NCBI RefSeq assembly: GCF_012726345.1
Contig: NZ_PTXN01000002.1
Location: 310,001 to 374,000 of the forward strand
Length of the DNA stretch: 64,000 nucleotides
Direction of reading: 5' to 3'
Source: Marinomonas sp. UCMA 3892
GTDB taxonomy: Bacteria; Pseudomonadota; Gammaproteobacteria; Pseudomonadales; Marinomonadaceae
Of the stretch, positions 1-9,053 are shown in pieces (position 1 is the first letter of the stretch; every line of letters begins with the position of its first letter). A program made the position numbers and the translations under genes. Under the pieces are notes generated by a model, which worked only from the letters and a program-made list of their open reading frames with translations, was not told the origin of the DNA and searched no databases.

Positions 1-2
1 AC

Positions 3-101
3 AACCTATTTGAAGGCGACAGACTGCATTTAAACTCAAAAGCATACGAACTTTGGACCAAAAAACTGCTTGAAACAGAAAACTTTATCTTTCAAAAGTA
101 A
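3..101 (+). CDS. SGNH/GDSL-type esterase, C-terminal fragment (cut by window start)
   Basis: An open frame enters from outside the window and ends at a TAA. Its last 32 residues include DRLHLNSKAYELW, which has the D-x-x-H plus 'HLN..aYe.W' signature found at the C-terminus of SGNH/GDSL acylhydrolases, where Asp and His complete the catalytic triad. Only the tail is visible, so substrate and length cannot be judged. A strong terminator follows 24 bases after the stop. Confidence 0.55.
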   Translation, partial: NLFEGDRLHLNSKAYELWTKKLLETENFIFQK

Positions 102-124
102 GATCTTTAACTAAATAAAAGCAT

Positions 125-152
125 AAAAAAACGCTCCTAGGAGCGTTTTTTT
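125..152. terminator. Bidirectional intrinsic terminator
   Basis: A perfect palindrome (ACGCTCCTAGGAGCGT) is flanked by A-runs on the left and T-runs on the right. It sits between the convergent esterase fragment (+) and the RhtB/LysE gene (-), so it can end both transcripts. Confidence 0.85.
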
Positions 153-156
153 ATGC

Positions 157-777
157 TTAAGCAAATACACCAATCACCACTTTCAATCCAAGCAATATTA
201 AAATGCTCCCCATGCTTCTATCTACCCATACCGTATGACGACGCAACCAGGAAAGCACAGGGCCACCCGCTAATAACAAAGCCACGACTACATACCAGCC
301 AGTATCAATCACCACAACCGTTGCCCATAACTGAAACTTAATCAAGGTGTTTATTTCTGTAGGAATCAACTGGCTAAATAAAGCTAAGAAAAATAACGCA
401 GCTTTGGGGTTCATCAAAGAAATCATCATGCCATCACGAGCAGACTCCCAATAGGAAGACTTTTGGCCTTCAACTTTGATGTCATGACCTTGTCCAGCAT
501 AACGCCATGCTTTAAATCCTAACCAAGCTAAATAAAGTCCACCTAAAACAGTCAATACAGAGAATATGTTTTGGTGCTTGGCCATCAAAATGGCGAGCCC
601 TTGCAGAGTCAAAAAAGCCCAAAAACCAATACCTAAACCATGTGTTATCGCGGCCAAAACACCATGAAGCGGTGATTGAGAAACTGATACACGCAAGATG
701 ACAGCTAAGCTTGGTCCAGGAGAAATTGCTCCCATCACACAAACGGCAACCAAAGAAAGCCAAGTAGTAAGATCCAT
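157..777 (-). CDS. LysE/RhtB-family amino acid exporter
   Basis: 206 residues, the usual length for the family. The N-terminus carries the family signature ISPGPSLAVI (about residues 18-27) and the middle has MISLMNPKAALFF, the conserved 'NPKa..FF' segment. Five to six hydrophobic helices indicate an inner-membrane protein. The family exports threonine, homoserine, lysine or related amino acids; the substrate here is not known. AAGAGA lies just before the ATG. It is divergent from dapA, which fits a role in amino acid balance but does not prove it. Confidence 0.85.
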   Translation of the reverse strand: MDLTTWLSLVAVCVMGAISPGPSLAVILRVSVSQSPLHGVLAAITHGLGIGFWAFLTLQGLAILMAKHQNIFSVLTVLGGLYLAWLGFKAWRYAGQGHDIKVEGQKSSYWESARDGMMISLMNPKAALFFLALFSQLIPTEINTLIKFQLWATVVVIDTGWYVVVALLLAGGPVLSWLRRHTVWVDRSMGSILILLGLKVVIGVFA

Positions 778-976
778 ATTTTTCTCTTATTTGTATTATT
801 AAAAGCGCATTTAATTGCGCCGGTATTTTATCCAATCTATCACGAAAAAACGAACACCCCAGAGCTAAAAACAGTTCGAATAAAAAACACACTAGTGTAT
901 TGACCTTTTTGATAAAAAACGTCAGCATAGAAAAACTAACTATTTATATAATTGAATAAAGATTTTCTATTACCCT

Positions 977-1057
977 ATGAATAACAATATCTTAAATAAA
1001 CGCAACGGCGATAAACGTAAGGCTAAGAAGCTTTGCGGCGCTGACGTGTGGAATTAA
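977..1057 (+). CDS. Possible 26-residue leader peptide upstream of dapA
   Basis: A short frame starts ATG AAT AAC AAT and ends TAA, 87 bases before the dapA start. Of its 26 residues 5 are lysine, clustered between residues 8 and 18 (NKRNGDKRKAKK). No clear ribosome binding site precedes it. It could be a leader peptide for a lysine-pathway gene, or chance. See the hairpin that follows. Confidence 0.25.
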   Translation: MNNNILNKRNGDKRKAKKLCGADVWN

Positions 1058-1078
1058 GATTTAAACAACTCCCCGGCA

Positions 1079-1119
1079 GCATTCTAGCTGACGGACTACT
1101 TATCTTTTCAGCAGAATGC
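1079..1119 (+). promoter_or_regulatory. Stable hairpin in the dapA 5' leader
   Basis: GCATTCTAGCTGA pairs with TCAGCAGAATGC with a single bulged A and a 16-base loop; flanking CCGG and CCGG can extend the stem. No T-run follows, so it is not a simple terminator. It lies between the putative leader peptide and the dapA ribosome binding site. Confidence 0.5.
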
Positions 1120-1144
1120 ATACCGGCCCAAATGAGGCAAAAGT

Positions 1145-2017
1145 ATGTTCTACGGCGCAATCACTGCATTAATCACTCCTTTTCGTAACGGTCAATTAGA
1201 CGAAGACGCTTTACGCAATATCGTCCGCTGGCAAATCGATCAAGGTATCAATGGCTTAGTACCCGTTGGCACAACTGGTGAATCCCCTACCTTAAGCGAA
1301 CACGAACATAAACGAGTTATAGAAATTACCGTACAAGAAACCAATAAAGCGGTACCCGTTCTGGCAGGTGCAGGTTCGAATAACCCAGTGGAAGCAGTGA
1401 ATTATTCTGAATACGCTTATCAAGCTGGTGCTGATGCAACCTTACATGTAGCTGGTTATTACAACCGCCCAAATCAAACTGGCTTATACGAACACTTCAA
1501 ATATGTACACGACAACAGTAAATTACCTATCATCCTTTACAACATTCCACCTCGCTCGGTTGTCGGTTTAGAAGTTGCTACATTGGCTCGCCTTGCGGAA
1601 CTACCAAGAGTAATTGGCGTAAAAGATGCGACTGGCGACTTAACACGTCCTATTCGTGAACGCGCCTTAATTAACAAACCTTTCAATTTCTTAAGTGGCG
1701 ACGATATCACCACCGTTGCTTATAACGTCGGTGGCGGTAACGGTTGTATTTCGGTTGCGTCAAACGTAGCGCCAAAACAAGTCGTGGAATTGCAACGTCT
1801 ATGCCGCGAAGGCAAATACGTTGAAGCTGCGCAATTGCAGGACAAGCTATTTGCGCTGCATAACGCGCTCTTTATTGAGCCAAATCCCGCGGGACCAAAA
1901 TACGCCATGTCATTATTAGGTCTTTGCACCGAAGAATGCCGTTTGCCTATGGTGCCACTACAAGACAGCACAAAAGCGACCATCCGCCGAATTATGGAAG
2001 AATTAGAACTTATCTAA
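1145..2017 (+). CDS. dapA: 4-hydroxy-tetrahydrodipicolinate synthase
   Basis: 290 residues, the normal DapA length. DapA condenses pyruvate with aspartate semialdehyde in the first committed step of the lysine/diaminopimelate branch. Visible hallmarks are GTTGES near residue 43, the tyrosine motif LYNIPPR near 132 and the Schiff-base lysine in VIGVKDATGD near 161. GAGGC precedes the ATG at good spacing. It stands alone rather than in an operon. Paralogues of the family (N-acetylneuraminate lyase and others) are less likely because the whole protein matches DapA pattern. Confidence 0.93.
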   Translation: MFYGAITALITPFRNGQLDEDALRNIVRWQIDQGINGLVPVGTTGESPTLSEHEHKRVIEITVQETNKAVPVLAGAGSNNPVEAVNYSEYAYQAGADATLHVAGYYNRPNQTGLYEHFKYVHDNSKLPIILYNIPPRSVVGLEVATLARLAELPRVIGVKDATGDLTRPIRERALINKPFNFLSGDDITTVAYNVGGGNGCISVASNVAPKQVVELQRLCREGKYVEAAQLQDKLFALHNALFIEPNPAGPKYAMSLLGLCTEECRLPMVPLQDSTKATIRRIMEELELI

Positions 2018-2044
2018 GCCCTAGCTTAAAAACACACATAAAAA

Positions 2045-2066
2045 AGCCCGCATTTCAGAGCGGGCT
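2045..2066 (-). terminator. Intrinsic terminator between dapA and the GlsB-family gene
   Basis: AGCCCGC and GCGGGCT pair around an 8-base loop. On the minus strand the stem is followed by TTTTTTAT, so it best serves the small membrane protein gene; on the plus strand the tail is weaker. Confidence 0.75.
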
Positions 2067-2087
2067 GATTTATTAAAAAGTCTAAAA

Positions 2088-2327
2088 CTAAGATTTAGCG
2101 AGCCGTACAACATAAAGCAGGATAATAGCCCCCACCGTTGCCGTAACAAGAGAACCCAAGAAACTACCTGAATACAAGCCGAGCAGTTGAAATGTGAATC
2201 CGCCGACAAAAGAACCAACTACACCGATAACAATATTACCAATCAAACCAAAGCCGCCACCTTTTACTAGCTGACCAGCCAACCAACCCGCCAAGGCACC
2301 AATAAACAAAAAAGCTAAGATCTCCAT
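2088..2327 (-). CDS. GlsB/YeaQ/YmgE-family stress-response membrane protein
   Basis: 79 residues, almost wholly hydrophobic, with three predicted helices and the family pattern FLFIGALAGWLAGQLVKGGGFG followed by GNIVIGVVGSFVGG (glycine-rich helices). The family was named after 'transglycosylase-associated' proteins but its biochemical role is unknown; several members are induced by stress. It is a single-gene unit with its own terminator. Confidence 0.88.
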   Translation of the reverse strand: MEILAFLFIGALAGWLAGQLVKGGGFGLIGNIVIGVVGSFVGGFTFQLLGLYSGSFLGSLVTATVGAIILLYVVRLAKS

Positions 2328-2564
2328 AAAATGATCCTTATATTATGTAATTTACAGTTATTCAGACTAGCACCTATTTGTTTAAGTACCTAGAAAAGTC
2401 ACTCAATCCCCTATACTACTAACCCATTTATTCTTTTTTCTGTTACTTTGTCATGAAAGCGCCAAGCTTTTTCAAAAAATGTTGGTAGCATGCATTTGAT
2501 ACAAAAAATGTTTTCAGTAAGCCTTTAAAACATGGTCAAGTTAATCTTCAATGAGGAAATCTAG

Positions 2565-3248
2565 ATGGGTAAGGTACATTTTGTAGGCGGTGAAAAAGGC
2601 GGTGTCGGAAAATCTATGACCGCTCGTGTCTTGGCACAATTCTATATTGACAACGATCAGCCGTTTCTAGGGTTTGACTGTGATGCGTCGCACGGTACTT
2701 TTTCACGTTTCTATAGCGAGTTCGCTTCTCCCATTTTAATTGGCGAAGAAGACAGTTTAGATGGCATGTTAGCGGCCATTGAAGAATACCCAGATCGTGA
2801 TTTAATTATTGACCTAGCAGCTCAAGCATCTCAGCCGTTGGGCAAATGGATTGAAGAAACCGATGTATTTGGTTTACTAGATGAAATGGGCTACCAAGTC
2901 TGTCTATGGCATGTCATGGACGATGGTGCTGATTCAGTGGCGCTACTAGATGATTTACTTGACCGCTACACTCAACCATCAGTTGATTTTGTAGTGGTAC
3001 AAAATCTAGGTCGCGGTACTGATTTTTCTCGCTTTCAAAAATCTGACACTTTTAAGAAAGCCGTTAGCCGCGAAGCCTTAATCATTGAACTACCAAAATT
3101 ACAAAGTAAGTTGACTCAAAAAATCGATTTTAATAACAGCAGTTTTTGGGCAGTGGCAAATGATAAAGGCATTATGAACATTGCTGAGCGCCAACGTATG
3201 AAAGTATGGCTACGTAATACATATGAGCAATTAGCTCAGCTTGGTTAA
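2565..3248 (+). CDS. Orphan ParA/MinD-type P-loop ATPase
   Basis: 227 residues. The N-terminus has the deviant Walker A motif EKGGVGKSMTAR (residues 10-21) with the signature lysine of the ParA/MinD/MobD group. LIIDLAAQAS near residue 85 is a Walker B-like strand. ParA relatives use ATP-driven dimerisation to position cargo such as plasmids, chromosomes or protein clusters. No ParB or partner gene is adjacent, so the cargo is unknown. GAGGAA precedes the ATG with 7-base spacing. The protein resembles plasmid mobilisation-associated ParA-like proteins more than chromosomal ParA. Confidence 0.8.
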   Translation: MGKVHFVGGEKGGVGKSMTARVLAQFYIDNDQPFLGFDCDASHGTFSRFYSEFASPILIGEEDSLDGMLAAIEEYPDRDLIIDLAAQASQPLGKWIEETDVFGLLDEMGYQVCLWHVMDDGADSVALLDDLLDRYTQPSVDFVVVQNLGRGTDFSRFQKSDTFKKAVSREALIIELPKLQSKLTQKIDFNNSSFWAVANDKGIMNIAERQRMKVWLRNTYEQLAQLG

Positions 3249-3300
3249 TCCTATTATTCTTAGTCGCTTAAGCACTTAAGTAACCTAAAAAGTATAAAAA

Positions 3301-3323
3301 AGGCCAGCTACATAAGCTGGCCT
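3301..3323. terminator. Bidirectional terminator
   Basis: AGGCCAGC and GCTGGCCT form a stem with an A-run on the left and T-run on the right. It separates the convergent ParA-like and oxaloacetate decarboxylase genes. Confidence 0.85.
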
Positions 3324-3343
3324 CATTTTTTGGATCTTAGTTA

Positions 3344-4207
3344 TTACTCTTGAACATCCATATACTTATTCGCCCATACACGGTTTTCTTCTAACGTCGA
3401 ATAGCGCGTAGACAGTTCAGAAGCATCCAAGGTACCTTCCGCAATGCCACGTTGCTCGCGCAAGCAATCATACGTAGCTTTAATCGCAGCAAAATAAGCA
3501 GCATGACCATTTACAACAATGCGTACACCGTTAGCAGCAAGACGCTCACGGTCACGTAGTTCAGGATTATCGTAAGCCACAAGCATGATTGGAATAGAAA
3601 TATGTTGGCTAATCTCTTCTAGATGAGCGAAATCACGAATACCAACCATGCAGATGCCATCCACACCAACGGCTTGATAAGCTTTAACTCGCGAGATGGT
3701 TTCTTCGGTACTCAACTGACCAGCATTAGTACGAGCAATAATACTCATAATGGGGTCAATACGCGCTTCTAAAGCCGCTTTCAATTTACCAACAGCTTCT
3801 TCTACTGGAATCAAATCTGTAGATTTATGCCCGTATTTTGCTGGCAACAAAGTATCTTCAATCGTTAATGCCGCAACACCAGCACGTTCAAGTTCAACAA
3901 TCGTACGCATCACATTCAATGCATTACCATAGCCGTGATCCGCATCAGCAATAATTGGTAAACGTGCTACACGGCCAATACGTGTTGCTTGCTCCGTAAA
4001 CTCACTTAAAGTAATCAAAGCAAAATCTGGCGCAGCTAAAACCTGCAAAGATGCAACAGAGCCACCTAAAATCCCTACTTCAAAGCCAAGATCTGCAGCA
4101 ATACGAGCCGACATTGGATCAAATGTCGAAGCGGTGTAATAACATTTACCGCTTGCTAGTAATGCTCGAAAGTCATTACGCAAATCATGTTGGGAAGGTG
4201 TTGCCAT
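3344..4207 (-). CDS. Oxaloacetate decarboxylase, isocitrate lyase/PEP mutase superfamily
   Basis: 287 residues, the same size as Pseudomonas PA4872-type oxaloacetate decarboxylases. Superfamily features are GGSVASLQ near residue 48, the metal-binding DADHGYGN near 88 and [11 protein letters not shown] near 117. The group decarboxylates oxaloacetate to pyruvate with Mg2+ and is cytoplasmic. AGGAG sits 7 bases before the ATG. Assignment within the superfamily (versus 2-methylisocitrate lyase or PEP phosphonomutase) rests on the length and the DHGYGNA pattern and is good but not certain. Confidence 0.82.
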   Translation of the reverse strand: MATPSQHDLRNDFRALLASGKCYYTASTFDPMSARIAADLGFEVGILGGSVASLQVLAAPDFALITLSEFTEQATRIGRVARLPIIADADHGYGNALNVMRTIVELERAGVAALTIEDTLLPAKYGHKSTDLIPVEEAVGKLKAALEARIDPIMSIIARTNAGQLSTEETISRVKAYQAVGVDGICMVGIRDFAHLEEISQHISIPIMLVAYDNPELRDRERLAANGVRIVVNGHAAYFAAIKATYDCLREQRGIAEGTLDASELSTRYSTLEENRVWANKYMDVQE

Positions 4208-4448
4208 AATATACTCCTAAAAGATGTCACTAAATTTCATATAGTGGAAATGCTCGGCATTATACGCCCCTTGTGCATTTGCTTCATCTGTAACAAACCG
4301 ATTGGTTAGGTTTTGTAAGTAAATTACGACTAAAAAGACTAAGTTTTTGATGAAATGAAAGGGATTTACAAACTATGAAAAAATCATGAATGCCATTATG
4401 ACTTACTGGAAGCTACACACAACATACTTAGCCACACTTACACATAGA

Positions 4449-4477
4449 AAGGGCTTGCTTAAAATAAGCAAACCCTT
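4449..4477 (-). terminator. Weak hairpin downstream of the tannase-like gene
   Basis: AAGGGCTTGCTT pairs imperfectly with AAGCAAACCCTT, 15 bases after the esterase stop on the minus strand. The T-run is poor. Confidence 0.45.
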
Positions 4478-4492
4478 CTCTTTCTGGAAAAA

Positions 4493-6232
4493 TCACATCT
4501 CTTTTGGGACATCACATATGAAGCTTTTTGCACTTTCTACATCACCCTTGCCGTCGTAGGTCGCTACACTTGGATAAGGACAAAGTGGTCGGGTACGAGT
4601 CGCGCTCCAAGAAGTTGGTATTTCTTCATTTACACCACCAGGATTCCCTTCGCCGCGGGCTGTAGCAATAACTTGCCTAGGTTTCTGCCCTTTTTCTACC
4701 CAAGCGACAAGAGGCGTTAACATATCAAACTGATCGGTTGATTTACCTCCACTACAATGCCCCATACCTGGCACAGGATAGAACTGAGCAAAATCGCTAG
4801 CATGGCCATTATTTTTGGCGTCTAGAGCCTTATACCAAGCTTCGGTATCGTCCACAGAAAATATTGCATCGGACACACCGTGATAGACCATTATTTTGCC
4901 GCCCTTATCACGCAAAGAAAACATATCTTCTGGCGAAGGTGGTGCCATAAATGACATGGCAGATTCTTTATACACACCAGAAACGGCATTTACTTTTTCC
5001 ACCAGTTCATCAATATTGGCGTTCCAAACAAAGTCTGCACCACTAAAGTTTCGAATATTGTAGTCTGTGAGCGCTACAGGGGGCGTACTAAAAATCATCG
5101 CCACAGCACCAGAATCTCGTTCAATCGGTGATGTATACTCCCAACGGATATGGTCGGCATCATTAATACCCGCATCATATGGAAAAGATGAATAGATGCG
5201 CTTTCCATCATTGGCTGTTACACCTTGGTAAATACTATCTACTGCGTCTTTCTGTGGTTGAGTAAGACAAGAACCGTCTCTATCTGATTTACAGGTAGGA
5301 ACATCTTTTTGAATACTAAAAGCAGTTTGGCAAGACTTAAAATCTTGAATCAAACCATCTTTCAGACCATCAAGGACATCACATTTCGCCAATATTGAGT
5401 TCGAAACCATTGTCCGTTCAGCAAGCGTAAAAGAGGTTTGCAGATCTTTTTTATCCGTATTAGGAACCGAAGCATAAGCATGAGCGCCAGCAATACTGGC
5501 CACAGCAGACAGTGGTAAACGATAACCAGGCGCACCGACCAAGATTCCATCGTAATCATCAGCATATCGCGTTGCTGCGATCATGGCATGACGACCACCA
5601 TTTGAACAACCAGCAAAGTAGCTACGATCAGGGTTTCGACCATAAACTTGGTGAATCATGGTCTTTGCCATTGGAGTCAGCTTGGCAACAGCCTGATAAC
5701 CATAATCAAGTCTCGCTTGCGGATCATAAGCAAAAGTAGGAATTGGCTTACCGTGACCAGCATCTGAACTAATAACAGCAAATCCCTGCATCAAAGCACT
5801 GGTTAATGGGCCACCGCCCACTTTACCCTCTGCAGTTCTAACTGAGCCATCTAACCCACCGTTTGCTTGATAAAGAAAACGTCCATTCCACTTTTTCGGT
5901 AATCGTAACTCAAATCCAATTGCGTAGGGCTTTCCATCTATTTCGCCAATACGTTCATGCATTTTCCCTTTTACCAAACAGTGTTCTTCTACTTCATTAT
6001 CGCCTAATTTCACCCCCCCTTTGGCAATGGTTTCAACAGAATCAATCGACGTATTACTTGCGGTTAAAAGAGAAGATAACCCCTCACAACTAGATGCGAG
6101 CGCTGATGGCTTTGCTTCACTCAATTGCGGTAAAGCTGTCTGGGATACGGCAGCGTTAGCTAGGTTGCCATACACAAGACAACCTCCTATCGCCAAACTA
6201 AGTAAACTCGGTTTAGACAAGCCTTGATACAT
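4493..6232 (-). CDS. Tannase/feruloyl esterase family protein
   Basis: 579 residues with a signal peptide ending near AANA (about residue 28), so it is exported. The family carries a CS-D-HC arrangement, seen here as GCSNGGRHAM near residue 210 (catalytic Ser next to a Cys), a candidate Asp in GVSDAIFSV, and GMGHCSGG (catalytic His next to a Cys). These enzymes hydrolyse gallate, ferulate or other aromatic esters from plant or algal material. GGAAGG precedes the ATG. The gene stands alone. Exact substrate cannot be inferred. Confidence 0.88.
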   Translation of the reverse strand: MYQGLSKPSLLSLAIGGCLVYGNLANAAVSQTALPQLSEAKPSALASSCEGLSSLLTASNTSIDSVETIAKGGVKLGDNEVEEHCLVKGKMHERIGEIDGKPYAIGFELRLPKKWNGRFLYQANGGLDGSVRTAEGKVGGGPLTSALMQGFAVISSDAGHGKPIPTFAYDPQARLDYGYQAVAKLTPMAKTMIHQVYGRNPDRSYFAGCSNGGRHAMIAATRYADDYDGILVGAPGYRLPLSAVASIAGAHAYASVPNTDKKDLQTSFTLAERTMVSNSILAKCDVLDGLKDGLIQDFKSCQTAFSIQKDVPTCKSDRDGSCLTQPQKDAVDSIYQGVTANDGKRIYSSFPYDAGINDADHIRWEYTSPIERDSGAVAMIFSTPPVALTDYNIRNFSGADFVWNANIDELVEKVNAVSGVYKESAMSFMAPPSPEDMFSLRDKGGKIMVYHGVSDAIFSVDDTEAWYKALDAKNNGHASDFAQFYPVPGMGHCSGGKSTDQFDMLTPLVAWVEKGQKPRQVIATARGEGNPGGVNEEIPTSWSATRTRPLCPYPSVATYDGKGDVESAKSFICDVPKEM

Positions 6233-6574
6233 AAAAAACCTTCCATATTGTTTTTATATTAATTGTTTACAACCTAAACAGAATAGGAGACATAAACCGA
6301 AAAGAAGAATTATTTTTTTGCTCTAGCTATTCAAATGATGCACAAAATACGTTTAAAAAGTTGTAATTTTCCTACACAAACATAAGAAAATCCCATCTAA
6401 AAGGCGTTTTATGAAATAAACTTTCCTATTTTTTGATAAAAAGCAGCTTTTAGGGCTGTTTTTTGTACAGGTAAACAGTGACAGAGAGAAATTCTAGGGA
6501 TAACATACTGCCTCAGCATCCCCCTTGCACCCTTTTATGACTCTCACTCTTTTGATAAATGTTAAGGTTCTCGA
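6233..6574. other. Divergent intergenic region, no gene seen
   Basis: About 340 AT-rich bases between the divergent tannase-like and antiporter genes. It must carry both promoters. I see no convincing small gene, repeat or riboswitch in it. Confidence 0.5.
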
Positions 6575-7861
6575 ATGAACGCTTGGTATCTCATCTGTTT
6601 TCTATCGGCATTAGCGGTTTTTATCGCTTTTACCAACCAGTACATACTTAAAATGCAAACTACGATAGCCATTACTACAGGCTCTGTCGTAATTTCACTA
6701 CTCCTGATACTTGCAGTAAAAATGCTTGGCGATGAAACCGCAGTATTTATCACTCAAGTTGTTTCCGGCATCGATTTTAATCAGCTGTTATTAAAAGGCA
6801 TGTTAGGCTTTCTATTATTTGCTGGTGCATTAGAGATCGACCTCGCTGCCTTAAAAAGACAGCGTTGGGAAATCACTATATTAGTGCTGTTTTCGACGTT
6901 AGCGTCGACCTTCATTGTCGGTTACCTAAGTTACTACGTATTTGCCTTACTCAACTTTCCGATACCTTTTATCTACTGCCTGTTATTTGGCGCGTTGATC
7001 AGCCCTACTGACCCGATTGCAGTACTGGCTATCATCAAACAAATGAGCGCACCGCAGGGAATTTCGATCCAAGTAGAAGGAGAATCCTTGTTTAACGATG
7101 GTGTTGGTTTAGTTATTTTCACCACCATCTTTGCGGTCGCATTTTATGGTACTGAAGCCAACTTCCAAGACGTCGCTGAACTATTTTTAGTCGACGCGAT
7201 TGGAGGTATTATATTTGGTCTTGTTATCGCCCTAGTTGGCCATTTTGTTATTATCAATTGTAAGGATATCAATACACGCCTGTTGGTTACTCTAACCATT
7301 CCTTCAGCGGGTTTTGCCTTGGCTAATATCTGGGAGATTTCCGGCGCGCTTGCAATGGTGACCAGTGGTATTCTTCTCGGCAATATCACGCGAGCAAAAG
7401 CGTCCAAAAAAAGCGGCCCAGATGGCACCCGTTATGTAAAAGATTTTTGGCATGCCACAGACAGCTTTTTAAATGCGCTACTTTTCCTAATCATAGGTAT
7501 GTTGATCGTTACTATGCCTTTAACTTGGGAAATTATAGGAGTGGGTTTAGTCATGGTACCTGTTGTACTACTGGCACGTTTTATTAGTGTGGGCAGTCCT
7601 TATCTGATTTTTAAACGCTACCGTGAGTACGATAAACATTCCGTAAAAATCCTAACTTGGGGTGGTTTACGAGGTGGTTTAGCACTTGCTATGGCGGCGG
7701 CCATTCCAACGAATAAAATGATGATTGAGGGTTTAGACTTGCACGACATCATGGTCATTATTACCTATGTTGTAGTTATCTTCTCCATCATAGTGCAGGG
7801 TCTAACTATTTCACCTTTGATTCAAAAAAGTATTCAGGCAGCAAAAGACAAATCAAAATAA
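6575..7861 (+). CDS. CPA1-family Na+/H+ antiporter (NhaP type)
   Basis: 428 residues with about 12 membrane helices. CPA1 hallmarks are GALISPTDPIAVLAI (residues ~140-155) and VEGESLFNDGVGLVIF (~168-183), which contain the ion-binding acidic residues, and a late GLRGGLALAMA motif. It exchanges cytoplasmic Na+ (or K+) for external protons and so serves pH and salt balance in a marine bacterium. AAGG precedes the ATG, and a strong terminator follows. Confidence 0.9.
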   Translation: MNAWYLICFLSALAVFIAFTNQYILKMQTTIAITTGSVVISLLLILAVKMLGDETAVFITQVVSGIDFNQLLLKGMLGFLLFAGALEIDLAALKRQRWEITILVLFSTLASTFIVGYLSYYVFALLNFPIPFIYCLLFGALISPTDPIAVLAIIKQMSAPQGISIQVEGESLFNDGVGLVIFTTIFAVAFYGTEANFQDVAELFLVDAIGGIIFGLVIALVGHFVIINCKDINTRLLVTLTIPSAGFALANIWEISGALAMVTSGILLGNITRAKASKKSGPDGTRYVKDFWHATDSFLNALLFLIIGMLIVTMPLTWEIIGVGLVMVPVVLLARFISVGSPYLIFKRYREYDKHSVKILTWGGLRGGLALAMAAAIPTNKMMIEGLDLHDIMVIITYVVVIFSIIVQGLTISPLIQKSIQAAKDKSK

Positions 7862-7929
7862 CCACTTACCCCATTCAGCTATAACAGCTTTTATAGAACT
7901 AATATAGAAAGCTTCATTGTTAAAATATA

Positions 7930-7959
7930 AAACGCCAACCCAGTGTTGGCGTTTTTTTT
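7930..7959 (+). terminator. Intrinsic terminator of the antiporter gene
   Basis: AACGCCAAC and GTTGGCGTT pair around a short loop and are followed by a long T-run. Confidence 0.85.
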
Positions 7960-8107
7960 AAGTCCAGTACGATTCATTCACTCCTTAAATGAACCTTGCT
8001 GTAGATCATAAAAACAAACGAGCAGGCATTATAAAATAGCATTATACCTATGATCTAAAACCTAGATGATAGATAGGATTGAATCAAATAAAGAACGGAG
8101 CACTTTA

Positions 8108-8971
8108 ATGCTAAAAACACCGCAAGCAGAATGCCAGTCAGAAGACATTATGCTTCGTAATAACATCAAACTAAGAGGCAAAGGTGAAAAGACTATCATT
8201 TTGGCTCACGGTTTCGGCTGCAATCAAAATATGTGGCGTTTTATACTGCCTTTTCTTGAAGATACATATCAAGTTCTACTGTTCGATTATGTTGGTAGTG
8301 GCAATTCAGACTTTTCAGCATATGAAAAAAATCGCTATCAACAATTAGAGGGCTATGCGTTAGATATCATTGAAATATGTGATGCTCTAGAACTTAAAAA
8401 CGTCATATTTGTCGGCCACTCGGTGAGTAGCACCATAGGCTGGATTGCCTCTAAGCAACGCCCTGAGCTTTTTTCTAAGATGGTAGCTGTTTGCCCTTCT
8501 CCTTGTTTTTTAAACCTAGACGAAGACTACCAAGGCGGTTTTGATAGACAAGATTTGGAAGGACTAGTCCAGTTAATGGAGAAAGACTATATTGGCTGGG
8601 GGAACTATTTAGCACCCATTGTTATGGGAAGCGACTTATCTCCTATTGGCCCTGGAATGTCAGAAAGCGATACATTAGTACATGAGTTACTTAGTAGTTT
8701 TTGCGCTACTGATGTAACTTATTCTAAGCCTTTCGCTGAAGCGACTTTTTTCTCCGATTATCGATCTTTATTGCCTGACATATCTCACCCATGCTTAATA
8801 TTACAAAGCTCAAACGATACTTTGGTTGCTGTTAGCGTAGGCGAATATATCAAGGATAATTTACAAAATGCCAAACTAGAAATAATAGAAGGCAATGGAC
8901 ATTGCTTACATATGACTCATCCACTGCATGTTTTTAATTCAATGAAGGCTTTCTTACAAGAAAACGAATAG
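8108..8971 (+). CDS. RsbQ/KAI2-like alpha/beta hydrolase
   Basis: About 287 residues from the ATG at 8108, chosen because GGAG lies 7 bases upstream; an in-frame ATG at 8066 lacks one. The fold is shown by LAHGFGCNQNMW, the nucleophile elbow VGHSVSSTIG and the catalytic His in GNGHCLHMTHP. The pattern HGFGCNQ..W and VGHSVS is typical of RsbQ, which with RsbP forms an energy-stress sensor in Bacillus, and of the plant receptors KAI2/D14. No PAS/phosphatase partner lies beside it, so its pathway is unknown. Confidence 0.85.
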   Translation: MLKTPQAECQSEDIMLRNNIKLRGKGEKTIILAHGFGCNQNMWRFILPFLEDTYQVLLFDYVGSGNSDFSAYEKNRYQQLEGYALDIIEICDALELKNVIFVGHSVSSTIGWIASKQRPELFSKMVAVCPSPCFLNLDEDYQGGFDRQDLEGLVQLMEKDYIGWGNYLAPIVMGSDLSPIGPGMSESDTLVHELLSSFCATDVTYSKPFAEATFFSDYRSLLPDISHPCLILQSSNDTLVAVSVGEYIKDNLQNAKLEIIEGNGHCLHMTHPLHVFNSMKAFLQENE

Positions 8972-9053
8972 CAGGAACAGCTACTCTCGATGTACCGAAA
9001 AAATAGCGCCATTTTCGTGAAACTTAAGCAATTCCCGAATGTTAAATGGCGTC

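Noticed and set aside
512-928. 138-codon minus-strand frame overlapping the first exporter gene
   Set aside because: It is an out-of-frame shadow of the RhtB/LysE gene with no family resemblance.
778-1144. Lysine riboswitch upstream of dapA
   Set aside because: None of the conserved core blocks of the L-box were found; only a single hairpin is present.
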